Shown: positions 62,989 to 64,000 of the stretch, in pieces | How positions within the stretch are numbered: position 1 is the first letter of the stretch | How the letters are laid out: every line of letters begins with the position of its first letter | Origin: Amorphochlora amoebiformis | Taxonomy: Eukaryota; Cercozoa; Chlorarachniophyceae | Length of the DNA stretch: 64,000 nt | Direction: 5' to 3' | NCBI GenBank assembly: GCA_054601695.1 | Contig: BAAHQB010000006.1 | Location: 1 to 64,000, forward strand | Notes under the pieces: generated by a model | The model's database searches: none | The model's input: the letters and a program-made list of their open reading frames with translations, nothing else | Told to the model about the DNA's origin: nothing | Translations under genes and position numbers: made by a program

Positions 62989-63142
62989 ATGGCTAGAGGT
63001 GGATTTGCTTACGATTTTCGGAGTATATACCTGTTTGTCTCAAGGAGTAAATTTATTCCTTCATCGGATGTCACGTGTGACATGCCTGAATGTCACTCAA
63101 CAATGCGTGACGTCGTGACACTCTCACTATGTTATCAACCAG
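62989..63142 (+). CDS. Possible first exon of a plus-strand gene
   Basis: The frame begins MARGGFAYDFRSIYLFVSRS and continues through SSDVTCDMPECHSTMRDVV to a CAG/GTAATA donor at 63142/63143. No downstream exon was found before the window ends. On the minus strand, 62725-62830 has a competing hydrophobic frame ([18 protein letters not shown]). Weak evidence. Confidence 0.3.
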
Positions 63143-64000
63143 GTAATATATCTTATTTTAGATATATTAATATATACTATCATCAATACTAACATATACA
63201 ACGAATGATATCCGAAATATAATAGCTGCAATATACCAAAAAGTTAACCCATCAAAAGTCCCGCGCGTGTCCACCCTATGCGGCGATGGTCAACGACCGT
63301 CGTGCCGAGGGGGTTGGAGGTTGCGTTGGGGGGTTTTCAAGCGGGGTAATACCGTAATTATTTTTAAAACCGGGTTTAACTAACTGTGTAAGCTTGTGGC
63401 GGGGATAGATGGTAAGGGAGTGCGGGAGAAAGGGACCTCGGTCTGATTTGCTTGGGTTTACACTGCGAATTTCTGTCGATAAAAACCCGGGAAGGGTTTA
63501 AAATTCGGGTTTGTTCGTTCTGAGCTGCATTAATTCAAATGTTTACGAAATGGGGAGGATGCACGGGGGTTTGGGGCTAGGCTTGGATTCACATCGAGTG
63601 CTGAACCCTATTCAATATGTAAACTCTCCCTCCTATCGCTAAACCCGAATCAATCGGCGAATTGACTAACCCTATCCCTAAATCCATACCAGTGGCCGAA
63701 TTTCATACTCATTTTCGCGCTTATAGCCCTAGTAGTCCTCATACCAGGTTTCCTTAACTCGAAAATGAATCAATATTTCTGGCCTAACCTAACCTAAACC
63801 TCAGAGAGAAATCGAGAATTTGGTATGCCTGTGACTGCGATCAAACCGGTAATCCTAATCTTCATCTACTCCGAAAGCTAAACCTTAGTGTAGATTAGAA
63901 AATAAGCTAACCCTTAGTGTAGGTTAGAAAATAAGTGATATAGAAGTATTTCATATCAAAGTATAAGTTGAAAGGTGATGAGATCAAATCTTGATCTGTA
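63143..64000. other. Unique sequence with no supported gene
   Basis: GC- and G-rich patches (63240-63570), then AT-rich DNA with scattered CCCTAA-like words. I see no splice chain or recognisable protein. A direct repeat AAGCTAACCCTTAGTGTAGG/AAGCTAAACCTTAGTGTAGA lies at 63880-63935. Confidence 0.5.

Overview
The window is nuclear DNA from an intron-rich eukaryote with TTAGGG-type telomeres. It looks like a protist, but the lineage cannot be fixed from this sequence. Genes are split into many short exons (often 20-100 nt) with GT-AG introns. Almost all of the (TA)n, (CA)n, (ATT)n and minisatellite DNA lies in introns or between genes. Most long uninterrupted reading frames are therefore microsatellite artefacts, and the real genes only appear after splicing by eye. 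I accepted a chain of exons when splice sites, reading phase and family similarity agreed.

Layout. 1-1186 holds three head-to-tail copies of a 445-bp unit with a tRNA-like pol III promoter, fused to a telomeric tract (1187-2880: about 100 perfect CCCTAA repeats, then CCCTAACCCGACA variants). Next, on the minus strand, are two tandem paralogous glycosyltransferase-like genes (3.05-5.84 kb), low-complexity and TA-rich DNA (6-9.9 kb) and a PLAC8-family gene (9.9-11.5 kb). A 9-exon plus-strand gene for an ICMT/steroid-reductase-like (DUF1295-type) membrane enzyme follows (12.25-17.3 kb). All further well-supported genes are on the minus strand: a DNAJC11-like protein with a J-like domain lacking HPD (19.0-27.2 kb), a leucine-rich-repeat protein (28.35-34.3 kb), an unrecognised 362-residue protein (35.0-38.1 kb), a partial unrecognised gene (38.8-40.9 kb), a CLU/TIF31-domain gene with at least 25 exons (41.6-54.2 kb) and an unrecognised 211-residue Ser/Arg-rich protein (56.25-59.9 kb). 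The last 4 kb is mostly intergenic: CTAG-rich DNA, a decayed interstitial telomeric tract and TA repeats.

The most striking pattern links repeats to splicing. In at least four genes a tandem repeat is built from the 3' splice site of the neighbouring exon: the intron end, the AG and the first exon bases are copied 3 to about 32 times. The clearest cases are the CLU gene (28-bp unit), the DNAJC11-like gene (about 30 bp), the unrecognised 35-38 kb gene (31 bp) and the DUF1295-type gene (about 60 bp). The genes share no obvious pathway. The paired glycosyltransferase-like genes beside the telomere fit an expanding subtelomeric family.
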